Shown piece by piece: positions 1-6,558 of a stretch of DNA of 12,286 bases (its first letter is position 1; every line of letters begins with the position of its first letter). The stretch spans positions 1-12,286 of the forward strand of contig QGUY01000107.1 of assembly GCA_003242315.1 (NCBI GenBank), read 5' to 3'. The notes beneath the pieces are model-generated. The model saw only the letters and a list, made by a program, of their open reading frames with translations. It had not been told where the DNA came from and did no database searches. Made by a program: the position numbers and the translations under genes. The stretch is from Bacteroidota bacterium. Its GTDB lineage: Bacteria > Bacteroidota > Bacteroidia > Cytophagales > Cyclobacteriaceae.

Positions 1-778
1 AATGACGGTTAAAAATTTTTTTCTTGATTGGCCACCAGATTAGCCGGTCAAAGTAAACCCCGGCCTCCGGGTTCTTCTGTATCCTGGCGTACAGGATTCG
101 CTCCAGACTCTCCAACTCATCCGGCTTGGTGAGAAGAGCCTGCATCACGTTCTTGACGTATTGGATGTTAGCCGAACTCTGCGTGACGTAGCTGAGGTAT
201 TCTTCGACCATTTTGTCCTTCTGGCCCTGCAGGCGGTACAGCATCGCGAGCTCCAGTCCGAACAGGTACGGATTTCCCAGGAATTTTCGCGATGTGAGCA
301 AGGCCTTTACGGCATACTCATTCATAGAGCGGGCAGAAAGGTAATCTGCCATCATTTTGATCGCCTGAACGTTAGATTTGTTTTCTGAAATCAGGTCGTC
401 AAAGTGTTTATCCGCGCGACTCGTATCGCCCGACCGGACGTACACCAATCCCAAATCAAGCTTATACTGCAGATTGGCCGGATCCTGGCGTGAAACCTTT
501 TTCAGGTGCTCTTTGGCTTCATCGAACATGCCGAGGTCCAGAAGCACGCTCATGTAGTTGTGATGGATTATGGGAAGATTGCGCAAGCTCTTCGCCAGAT
601 CACGGTACAATTCCAGCGCCTTTTGTTTTTGGCCCTGCAGGAGATATTCATTCGCTATCTGGATATCCTGTATTTCCTGGGCGAGAAGGGTAATTCCAGA
701 GAGAAATAGGAATACACTAATCCAGAGCGCCTTTTTATAGTTATTTATTTTATAGATATAATAAGAATAATAAGCCAT
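1..778 (-). CDS. TPR-repeat protein with signal sequence, N-terminal 259 residues (C-terminus beyond left edge)
   Basis: Reading the minus strand from the ATG at 776-778 gives an uninterrupted 259-codon frame that runs off the left edge. Residues about 17-34 form a hydrophobic segment ending in L-L-A-Q-E, which looks like a signal peptide for export. The rest is helical with TPR-like A-x-E-L-Y and F-D-E-A-K-E-H-L patterns, for example around residues 40-105. TPR domains bind proteins; no specific partner can be read here. The N-region is odd: M-A-Y-Y-S-Y-Y-I-Y-K-I-N-N-Y-K-K, a composition forced by the AT-rich DNA at 731-773. No other in-frame ATG occurs near the hydrophobic segment, so this start is the best available. 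Close to the edge (12-29) another frame reads N-Q-E-K-N-F, which fits my memory of the family better than the in-frame P-I-K-K-K-I-F, so a sequence error is possible there. The gene is separated from the upstream lipoprotein gene by the candidate origin. Confidence 0.85.
   Translation of the reverse strand, partial: MAYYSYYIYKINNYKKALWISVFLFLSGITLLAQEIQDIQIANEYLLQGQKQKALELYRDLAKSLRNLPIIHHNYMSVLLDLGMFDEAKEHLKKVSRQDPANLQYKLDLGLVYVRSGDTSRADKHFDDLISENKSNVQAIKMMADYLSARSMNEYAVKALLTSRKFLGNPYLFGLELAMLYRLQGQKDKMVEEYLSYVTQSSANIQYVKNVMQALLTKPDELESLERILYARIQKNPEAGVYFDRLIWWPIKKKIFNRH
731..776. other. AT-rich unwinding element with DnaA-trio-like triplets
   Basis: Positions 731-773 contain only 4 G or C in 43 bases. 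Just before the first DnaA box the plus strand reads in triplets TAG (753), ATA (756), TAA (759), TAA (762), GAA (765), TAA (768), TAA (771), then the GC spacer GCC at 774-776. Read 3'-to-5' away from the boxes this is mostly 3'-AAT/GAT-5', the repeating unit described for the DnaA-trio of bacterial origins, on which DnaA assembles on single strands during opening. The position next to a GC spacer and tandem DnaA boxes fits that architecture. The same bases encode the N-terminus of the TPR protein. The function is inferred from sequence only. Confidence 0.6.
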
Positions 779-1055
779 GTGGATATGTGGACAATATAAC
801 GTATTTCGCGCTGGTTTAATTTATGTGGATGAAAGTGCTGTATCAAGGTATTGCTATTCAGCGAGTTGAGAGGTTATCCACGTGGTATGTGGTATGTGGA
901 TAGCGGCTTTGTGGGTAATTGGTGTTGGGGCTCGTTGTGAATAATCGGGAAATGATCCACAAGGTCAGGCCGTGTATTGTGTTTTGGCAGATCTGACGTC
1001 TATCGACGTGGAAGATTTCGGGAGTTATCCACAGGTTCCGGATAGGTTATCAACA
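778..1055. other. DnaA-box cluster, candidate chromosome replication origin (oriC)
   Basis: Ten 9-mers equal TTATCCACA or differ by one base. Plus-strand orientation: 874-882, 953-961, 1025-1033 (exact), 1047-1055. Minus-strand orientation: 778-786, 786-794, 824-832, 895-903, 910-918, 936-944 (TTATTCACA, which matches TTATNCACA). Only 28 of 262,144 possible 9-mers are within one mismatch of the consensus, so about 0.06 would be expected on both strands of a random 280-bp stretch. The 221 bp from 779 to 999 contain no gene. The last two boxes lie inside the 3' end of the lipoprotein gene. A 7-bp periodic tract (three xxxGTGG units, 879-899) sits in the middle. The combination with the AT-rich triplet region on the left, mnmG nearby and parS-like sites 4.6 kb away supports oriC. 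Confidence 0.7.
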
Positions 1056-2727
1056 AAGGTCCGAGTTCCCAGTTAGCTTTAATATTGACCGAGGACTGAC
1101 CCTGATCAGTGTGGTAGAAAATTATGGGTTCGGGTTCTTCGCGTCGGAAGAAACTTCCAGGGTCCCATTTTCCATTTGCGTTTCGGTCGGAAACATAGGT
1201 GATGAGATAGTCGCCAGGAGTAAGATTTCGGAAGTCAACAGAAGTCTGGTTTCTGGCGGTCTGGACTATGCTGTAATCTTTCCGCAGAAGTTGGATGAGA
1301 AAGTTGGGTTCATTGGTTTGCACGGTGACAGCGATAAGGCCCGTGTTGTCCGGGCGTTTGATGTCGGTTTTTAGCTGGGTGGCCGCAGAAGAATCATTTT
1401 CTATGGAAATGATTGCGCCCTTGCGGAGTTGGAGTTGATTGATGAGATGTTGCTGTTCCCTGGGCTGTGCAAGACGAAAATTGTCATTTTGTGCGGTGGT
1501 GGGTTCGGGAAAATATTCGGGCGGAAGGGTCTTGCGAAGGGCAAGCGATGATTGACCTTGAAAGGTGATGTCTTCAGCAGTTAGGGGTACCGTTATAGCT
1601 GAATCCAGAACATAAAGAATGCTATCGTAAGTAATCGATTGGATGGGTTTATTTGCCTGGATGGTAGCTGTTAGGATGTAGTGGGGGTATGCGAGTTCCA
1701 CGGATTGGGTTGTGACCTTGAACGCTTCGGGTGTTGCCGGTCGCGGTGAACGTTTGGCGTACAGAAGTGTGTCGAGGCGATTGCCGATACTGTCCATCGC
1801 GGTGAATTGGAAAGGGATGCTATCAGTAAACGAAACTTCCGGCAGGTAGACCTGGATGTTGGCCTGGTCCGGGCCGCATACATGTCTCAGGCGTAAGCTG
1901 TCAGTAGGTTCAACTGTTTGAATGGCATAGTGATCAAGCATTTTTGACATGCGGATGTTGAAATACGTGTTATACGGCCGTGCGCTGATCATGCGCAGGG
2001 GGCGTGCGTCCATGTTGATTACTGGAATGCGAACGAAGATGGATGTATCGGGCGTGAGAATGATAGGATCGCGAAGGAAACCATAGGATTCAGATCGGGC
2101 GTCTGCGATGGAATTTCTGTTTTTGTCGTCGAACGCGTAGATATAATAAGTGCCGGCTTTCAGATTCTGGAACCTGAAGTAGCCGTGATCATCAGTGATG
2201 GTGAGGTATTCGGGTTGGTGGGCGAAGATGTTGAAAGTATCGGCATGGGCATACAGGGCTACGGACGCAGCCTTCAGCGGAGTGTCTTTGAGTAGATTGT
2301 AGACGCTGCCTTCGATAGAAAGGGAGTCAATATATGTCCCTGTGCTGTAGGCGAGGATTAGGTTGTGGGCAGGATTTTGTTCCGTGTTATCCTGGATGCT
2401 TTCGCGGAAATTGATCGTGTACGTGGTGCTGTCGCGAAGTGTTGCGTTGAGGTCGAGATAAACTGTCTTACGCCGTACTGTCATTTCAAAGTCGTTGCCT
2501 ACAGATGGGGTGATGAGCAGTTGTTGGCGGGGATTGTTGAGTCGTACATCTTCGTCGAAAGTGAGGACGATGCGTTGGCCCTGGTATCCGGTCGTTTGAT
2601 TGGCAGGTACGACGTTGATAAGCGTTGGAGGGATGGTGTCGCGGGGCCCGCCGGTCGGTGAGGTCCGTTGGGCACACCGGCTGAAGGATGCAAGGATGAG
2701 TACGATCAGAATGGGTACGTATTTCAT
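1000..2727 (-). CDS. Ig-like domain lipoprotein (SbsA/Big_5-type), 575 aa
   Basis: Residues 1-18 form a signal sequence followed by C19-A-Q-R-T-S-P-T-G-G-P-R-D-T-I-P-P, a start highly characteristic of Bacteroidota Ig-like-domain lipoproteins. The residues before the cysteine (F-S-R-C) deviate from a textbook lipobox, though family membership still argues for lipidation. Residues about 32-130 resemble a Big_5 Ig-like domain (P-P-T-L-I-N-V-V-P, I-V-L-T-F-D-E-D-V). Residues about 138-215 look like a carboxypeptidase-regulatory-like beta-sandwich (F-R-F-Q-N-L-K-A-G-T-Y-Y-I-Y-A-F-D-D-K-N-R-N). A similar D-R-N-A-N-G-K-W-D motif recurs near the C-terminus. It probably sits in the outer membrane or periplasm; no enzymatic role is visible. 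Its ATG overlaps the stop of the upstream methyltransferase gene by 4 bases, indicating translational coupling. The last 20 codons carry two DnaA-box-like sequences. Confidence 0.9.
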   Translation of the reverse strand: MKYVPILIVLILASFSRCAQRTSPTGGPRDTIPPTLINVVPANQTTGYQGQRIVLTFDEDVRLNNPRQQLLITPSVGNDFEMTVRRKTVYLDLNATLRDSTTYTINFRESIQDNTEQNPAHNLILAYSTGTYIDSLSIEGSVYNLLKDTPLKAASVALYAHADTFNIFAHQPEYLTITDDHGYFRFQNLKAGTYYIYAFDDKNRNSIADARSESYGFLRDPIILTPDTSIFVRIPVINMDARPLRMISARPYNTYFNIRMSKMLDHYAIQTVEPTDSLRLRHVCGPDQANIQVYLPEVSFTDSIPFQFTAMDSIGNRLDTLLYAKRSPRPATPEAFKVTTQSVELAYPHYILTATIQANKPIQSITYDSILYVLDSAITVPLTAEDITFQGQSSLALRKTLPPEYFPEPTTAQNDNFRLAQPREQQHLINQLQLRKGAIISIENDSSAATQLKTDIKRPDNTGLIAVTVQTNEPNFLIQLLRKDYSIVQTARNQTSVDFRNLTPGDYLITYVSDRNANGKWDPGSFFRREEPEPIIFYHTDQGQSSVNIKANWELGPLLITYPEPVDNSRNLPRR

Positions 2728-3605
2728 TTAGTGGCGACGTAAATTAGACTGGAATATTCTCCCGTCGTCCGCGCGGTGCGATTGGACATGAGAGCCCTTC
2801 GCATAGCCCGTACGTAACCGGGGATATTCAACCTGTTGTTATGCCTGTATTTTTCGCTCAGCAAGCTTACGTAATAGGCGTCAAGTTTCATGGGTATAGT
2901 ACGTACCAGTTTTAGCGCATGTTGTTGCAAGAGGCGTTCCATACTTTTTCGGTTAAAGTGCCAGAGATGGCGGGGTACGTCAAGTCCGGCCCAGGTAGGT
3001 CCATAATACAGGCTGTCGGCACTCTCGATGTTGGGCACGGCAACGAAGATGGTACCGCCTGAGGTGAGCCGGTTGGCTAATTCAGTTAACGTGCGTTGGA
3101 GGTCGGGTACATGTTCGAGCACATGCCAGAGTGTGATCGCGCTGCAGGATTTCAGTGGTACGAGGTCAATGGTTGCGTAGACGTTCTTGAGTTGGGAAGC
3201 CGCAATAGCTCGTGCGTGTTCAGAAGGTTCGACGCCGTAGGTTTGCCAGCCGCATTGTTGGGCATGGCGAAGGAAGTCTCCGGTGCCACAGCCGAAGTCC
3301 AGGAGTGTTCCTTGCTGTTGATATTTTCTAAGGAGTTTCTCTTTATTTCTAATGGTGAAGTGTCGCGCGAGACGATACGCGAGAGCGAACAGTGTTGTAG
3401 GTCGTGCGTTGTGCGACAAATACTCGGGTGAGTTATAATACCGGGCCAGGTCGTTGTCCTCGGGGCGAGGCGTTGTCATTGTGAGGGAGCATTCTTGGCA
3501 GCGCTTCAGCGGGAATTCCTCCTGGGTATAGTGATAGTCCCGGGTGCGAAGCAAGGTATAAAGTTGCGTACTTCCGCAGATGGGGCAAGTGTTGATATCC
3601 TGCAT
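2724..3605 (-). CDS. Class I SAM-dependent methyltransferase with N-terminal zinc ribbon, 293 aa
   Basis: The N-terminus has two cysteine pairs, C7-x-x-C10 and C36-x-x-C39, expected to bind zinc. The Rossmann-type methyltransferase core follows: motif I L-L-D-F-G-C-G-T-G-D at residues 101-110 (SAM binding), the acidic residue in G-V-E-P-S-E-H near 126, and the motif W-H-V-L-E-H-V-P-D-L at 160-169. This arrangement matches the Methyltransf_23 group, often linked to sugar, lipid or small-molecule methylation; the substrate cannot be told from sequence. The start ATG (3603-3605) abuts the mnmG stop (3606-3608) with no spacer, and its stop overlaps the next ATG by 4 bases, so the three genes form an operon. 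It could modify RNA given its neighbour, but nothing in the protein shows that. Confidence 0.92.
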   Translation of the reverse strand: MQDINTCPICGSTQLYTLLRTRDYHYTQEEFPLKRCQECSLTMTTPRPEDNDLARYYNSPEYLSHNARPTTLFALAYRLARHFTIRNKEKLLRKYQQQGTLLDFGCGTGDFLRHAQQCGWQTYGVEPSEHARAIAASQLKNVYATIDLVPLKSCSAITLWHVLEHVPDLQRTLTELANRLTSGGTIFVAVPNIESADSLYYGPTWAGLDVPRHLWHFNRKSMERLLQQHALKLVRTIPMKLDAYYVSLLSEKYRHNNRLNIPGYVRAMRRALMSNRTARTTGEYSSLIYVATK

Positions 3606-5471
3606 TTATCGACCCAGGTAGATAGTCAGCACGGATATATCGGAGGGCGATACGCCACTGATGCGTGATGCCTGTCCGAGCGTTTCCGGCCGGATGCGCA
3701 TGAGTTTTTCACGGCCCTCGGCGGATAGTGCGTGGATCCGGGTGTAATCGAAATCCGGACTTATCCGGAAGTTTTCGAGGCTGCCAATCTTTTCCGCCAG
3801 TTTTTGCTCGCGTTCAATGTATGTTTCGTACTTCAGCCCGATCTCAACCTGTTCCTGAACTTCAGGATCATATTGATCGATCAGGCGTTCCAGTTCCGGG
3901 TGCAGGGTGCGAAGTTCTTTTACGCCGATGTGGGGTCGCTTTAGCAGATTGAGTGCCGGCACCTTTTCTCTGACGGTGGCGGTATTGAGCCTGGTGAGTG
4001 GCTCATTCACATCATCAGGGCTGACCTTGAATGCTTCCAGGGCCTTTCTCAGTCGTTGGATGTCGGCCTGTTTGTCCACTACGCGTTCCATCCGTTCGTC
4101 GGAGGCCAGGCCGAGCCGGTGACCGGCGGGTGTGAGCCGGAGGTCGGCGTTGTCCTGCCGAAGCAGGATGCGGTATTCTGCGCGGGACGTGAACATCCGG
4201 TAGGGTTCGTTCGTGCCTTTGTTGACCAGGTCGTCGATGAGCACGCCGATGTAGGCCTCGGATCTCTTGAGAATGAAAGGTTCTTTTTCGTTGATGCGGT
4301 TGTGCGCGTTGATTCCCGCCATCAGTCCCTGGCAGGCAGCTTCTTCATATCCGGTTGTGCCGTTAATTTGGCCGGCAAAGTACAGATTATCAATAAGTTG
4401 GGTCTCAAGCGTCAGTTTTAGCTGATGGGGCGGGAAGTAGTCGTACTCAATGGCATATCCCGGCCTGAACATCCGCACATTTTCGAATCCCGGTACTTTG
4501 CGGAGCGCCTCGTATTGCACGTCTTCGGGAAGGGACGTGGAGAAGCCGTTGACATATACTTCGATGGTATCCCATCCTTCCGGTTCCACGAATATCTGGT
4601 GGCGTTCGCGTTCAGCGAACCGGCAGATCTTGTCTTCTATGGATGGACAGTACCGTGGTCCAAGGCCCTGGATCCGGCCCTGGAACATGGGGGACTTGTC
4701 GAAGCCTTTGCGAAGCTCCTCGTGCACTGCTGTACTGGTGTAGGTGATGAAGCAGCTCTTTTGCTTTCTCAGGGGCTCGGTCGCGTTCGAAAAGGAGAAT
4801 TTGCGCGGATTCTCATCTCCTGGCTGTTCCTCCATGCGGGAATAGTCCAGCGACCTGCCATCGACCCTTGGTGGTGTTCCGGTCTTCATCCGGCCGGATT
4901 CGAATCCCAGGGATACCAGTTGCTCAGTGAGTCCTGTGGCGGCCTTCTCGGCAGTGCGGCCACCTCCAAAGTTCTTTTCGCCGATATGGATTTTCCCATT
5001 GAGGAAGGTGCCATTGGTCAGAATGACCGCTTTAGCAGAAATTTCCAGCCCGAGCGAGGTGCGTACGCCCACGATTCTGCGGTCCTTAACCAGAATTTCG
5101 CGGGCCATGTCCTGCCAGAAGTCGATATTCGGATTGCTTTCAAGGGTAAGGCGCCATTGCTGGGCGAAGGCGACCCTGTCGTTTTGGGTACGGGGACTCC
5201 ACATGGCCGGGCCTTTGGAAGCATTGAGCATGCGGAACTGGATCATGGACCTATCTGAAACAATCCCGGACATGCCTCCCAGGGCATCGATTTCCCGGAC
5301 GATCTGGCCCTTGGCTACACCGCCCATGGCGGGATTGCAGGACATCTGGCCGATCGTGGCCATGTTCATGGTCACCAGCAAGACACGCGAGCCCATAGTG
5401 GCTGCCGCCCATGCTGCTTCGCAGCCAGCATGACCTCCTCCCACAACGATGACGTCGTATTCCGGAAACAT
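3606..5471 (-). CDS. mnmG: tRNA uridine-5-carboxymethylaminomethyl(34) synthesis protein MnmG (GidA), 621 aa
   Basis: With MnmE, MnmG installs the carboxymethylaminomethyl (or aminomethyl) group on wobble uridine 34 of certain tRNAs, using FAD, NADH and a folate one-carbon donor. The protein opens M-F-P-E-Y-D-V-I-V-V-G-G-G-H-A-G-C-E-A-A, the FAD-binding G-x-G-x-x-G. It contains the family signatures M-S-C-N-P-A-M-G-G-V-A-K-G and G-P-R-Y-C-P-S-I-E-D-K, each with a conserved cysteine, and the typical C-terminal helical MnmE-binding domain ending near R-I-S-G-V-S-P-S-D-I-S. Length is normal for the family. The frame can be extended two codons to a TTG at 5477, but the ATG at 5469-5471 gives the N-terminus usual in Bacteroidota. 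It leads a three-gene operon. In many bacteria this gene lies beside oriC, which matters here because parS-like and DnaA-box-like sites flank it. Confidence 0.97.
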   Translation of the reverse strand: MFPEYDVIVVGGGHAGCEAAWAAATMGSRVLLVTMNMATIGQMSCNPAMGGVAKGQIVREIDALGGMSGIVSDRSMIQFRMLNASKGPAMWSPRTQNDRVAFAQQWRLTLESNPNIDFWQDMAREILVKDRRIVGVRTSLGLEISAKAVILTNGTFLNGKIHIGEKNFGGGRTAEKAATGLTEQLVSLGFESGRMKTGTPPRVDGRSLDYSRMEEQPGDENPRKFSFSNATEPLRKQKSCFITYTSTAVHEELRKGFDKSPMFQGRIQGLGPRYCPSIEDKICRFAERERHQIFVEPEGWDTIEVYVNGFSTSLPEDVQYEALRKVPGFENVRMFRPGYAIEYDYFPPHQLKLTLETQLIDNLYFAGQINGTTGYEEAACQGLMAGINAHNRINEKEPFILKRSEAYIGVLIDDLVNKGTNEPYRMFTSRAEYRILLRQDNADLRLTPAGHRLGLASDERMERVVDKQADIQRLRKALEAFKVSPDDVNEPLTRLNTATVREKVPALNLLKRPHIGVKELRTLHPELERLIDQYDPEVQEQVEIGLKYETYIEREQKLAEKIGSLENFRISPDFDYTRIHALSAEGREKLMRIRPETLGQASRISGVSPSDISVLTIYLGR

Positions 5472-5481
5472 CCTCAACTAG

Positions 5482-5510
5482 TTTTCCACATTTTCTTCCA
5501 CATTTCCACA
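5482..5510 (+). repeat. Three TTCCACA repeats upstream of mnmG (DnaA-box-like)
   Basis: TTTTCCACA (5482-5490), TCTTCCACA (5494-5502) and ATTTCCACA (5502-5510) are in the same orientation. The first differs from TTATCCACA by one base and fits the looser TTWTNCACA form; the other two differ by two bases. They lie just upstream of the mnmG start, between it and the parS-like sites. They could be weak DnaA sites that regulate mnmG transcription or a secondary part of an origin. Confidence 0.45.
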
Positions 5511-5610
5511 CCCTGAAGTGGTCTCTGCGCACACTTGAGGGTTTGAGTCCTGAGCTGAACACCACGCACACCAACCCTGAAGCGTAGACGCAGCATCGGC
5601 TCCGGAGAGC

Positions 5611-5624
5611 GTTTCACGTGGAAC
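5611..5624. other. parS-like site 1 (GTTTCACGTGGAAC)
   Basis: This 14-bp near-palindrome has the CACGTG core and GTTTC/GAAC flanks of the widely conserved ParB-binding sequence TGTTTCACGTGAAACA. One base pair breaks symmetry. It sits in the non-coding gap between ybeY and mnmG, 25 bp from a second copy. ParB binds such sites and, with ParA and SMC, organises and segregates origin regions. Confidence 0.8.
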
Positions 5625-5649
5625 GGAAACGAAACCTTACAGGTGTAGG

Positions 5650-5663
5650 GTTCCACGTGGAAC
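5650..5663. other. parS-like site 2 (GTTCCACGTGGAAC)
   Basis: This is a perfect 14-bp palindrome of the GTTCCACGTGGAAC class, which is among known functional parS variants. Its centre is 39 bp from that of site 1. The 230-bp gap 5472-5708 otherwise holds the TTCCACA repeats and a weak CCGC/GCGG inverted repeat at 5685-5699. I see no convincing promoter in this gap, although mnmG must have one nearby. Confidence 0.82.
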
Positions 5664-5708
5664 GGTTCATGGGTTTCTGTGGTCCGCCCCTAAAGCGGTC
5701 GATGAGCT

Positions 5709-6140
5709 TCAGAACGAACGCAAAGATAGGTAAGCGTCCTCTTTTTTCTTCATAGCCTTCTTTTTGGCGGGCGTCGTGTCTGTGTAGCCAATAAGGTGGA
5801 GGACTCCATGAACGATGACTCGATGCAGTTCTTCGTCGAAGCTGACGCCGAACTGCTTGGCGTTGTCCCGGACGCGGTCGACACTAATATAGATGTCGCC
5901 CATAAGGAGTCCCTCCCCGCCCCCGCTGTCAAAGGTGAGGATATCCGTGTAGTAATCGTGTTGGAGGTAGCGACGGTTAAGATCAAGCAGGTAGTCGTCC
6001 GAACAGAAAACAAAGTTGATTTCCCCCAGGTCGACTTTTTCAGCGCTGGCTACGGCCTTAAGCCAGCGTGTGGTCTTGCGAGGATGAGGTAGGATGAAGT
6101 CCGTGTCTTCGCTGAAATAGCGGATGGCCGCTGCAGGCAT
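5709..6140 (-). CDS. ybeY: rRNA maturation endoribonuclease YbeY, 143 aa
   Basis: YbeY is a small metallo-endoribonuclease acting in 16S rRNA 3'-end maturation and ribosome quality control in the cytoplasm. The signature is H111-G-V-L-H115-L-I-G-Y-T-D121. The two histidines match zinc ligands, while the usual third histidine (G-Y-D-H) is replaced by D121, as I recall for Bacteroidota members, followed by A-M-K-K-K-E-D. The conserved R-R-Y-L-x-x-D-Y-x-T-D-I-L-T-F core lies at residues 56-70. Length is typical, if slightly short. The start ATG shares one base with the stop of the upstream ATPase gene (TGATG), so the two are probably translationally coupled. The stop at 5709 is followed by the parS-bearing gap. 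Confidence 0.95.
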   Translation of the reverse strand: MPAAAIRYFSEDTDFILPHPRKTTRWLKAVASAEKVDLGEINFVFCSDDYLLDLNRRYLQHDYYTDILTFDSGGGEGLLMGDIYISVDRVRDNAKQFGVSFDEELHRVIVHGVLHLIGYTDTTPAKKKAMKKKEDAYLSLRSF

Positions 6141-6544
6141 CAGGAGTTAATATAGAAGCTCATTTCGACGACCTTCCCGCCTTCGGTGAATTTTACTTCG
6201 TCCGAAAGGTGCTTCATGAGGAAGATGCCCCTGCCCCCTGGCTTTTCGAGGTTTTCGGGCGCGGTAGGGTCGGGCAGATTCTCATAGTCGAAGCCGCTCC
6301 CCTCGTCCTTCACGATGAACTTGATCATGCTCTGCTCCAGAGAAAGGCTCAGGTGGACATTCTTGAGCTTGTTGCTGTTGTTCCCGTGTTTGATCGCATT
6401 GTTGACGGCCTCGGTAACGGCAATCATGATATTGCCATAGATGTCGTCCTCAAGGTTGAACCGTTCCTTGGCGTTGTCAATAAAGCTCTCAATCATCCGG
6501 ATGTTTTCTGCAATGGAGGGGATCTGAATGCTGATCGTATTCAT
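6140..6544 (-). CDS. RsbW/SpoIIAB-like GHKL ATP-binding protein, 134 aa
   Basis: The whole protein is a single HATPase_c_2 domain. The N-box is T-E-A-V-N-N-A-I-K-H-G at residues 44-54, the G1 box D-E-G-S-G-F at 80-85 and the G2 box G-G-R-G-I-F-L-M at 103-110, so ATP binding should be intact. Family members are anti-sigma factors or serine kinases that act on STAS-domain antagonists (RsbW, SpoIIAB, BtrW). No STAS protein, sigma factor or phosphatase is encoded in this window, so partners must be elsewhere or the role differs. It starts 14 bases after the DUF4175-like gene stop and overlaps ybeY by one base, so it belongs to this operon. Confidence 0.92.
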   Translation of the reverse strand: MNTISIQIPSIAENIRMIESFIDNAKERFNLEDDIYGNIMIAVTEAVNNAIKHGNNSNKLKNVHLSLSLEQSMIKFIVKDEGSGFDYENLPDPTAPENLEKPGGRGIFLMKHLSDEVKFTEGGKVVEMSFYINS

Positions 6545-6558
6545 TAACTGGCCTGGAT

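Noticed and set aside
874..887. CCACGTGG core within the candidate origin as a third parS site
   Set aside because: Only 10 of 14 positions match GTTCCACGTGGAAC and the flanks are not palindromic. The sequence is better explained by a DnaA-box-like TTATCCACG followed by the GTGG tract.
4425..5258. 277-codon open frame on the plus strand opposite mnmG
   Set aside because: It is antisense to an unmistakable full-length mnmG, has no recognisable domain, and long antisense frames are common opposite moderately GC-rich genes.
5474..5656. 60-codon minus-strand frame covering the parS-like sites
   Set aside because: It has no family resemblance, runs through the palindromes and TTCCACA repeats, and overlaps the mnmG start in another frame. 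It is best seen as non-coding.
5685..5699. CCGC/GCGG inverted repeat as a ybeY terminator
   Set aside because: The arms are only 4 bp with a 7-base loop and no T-tract follows, so it is not distinguishable from chance.
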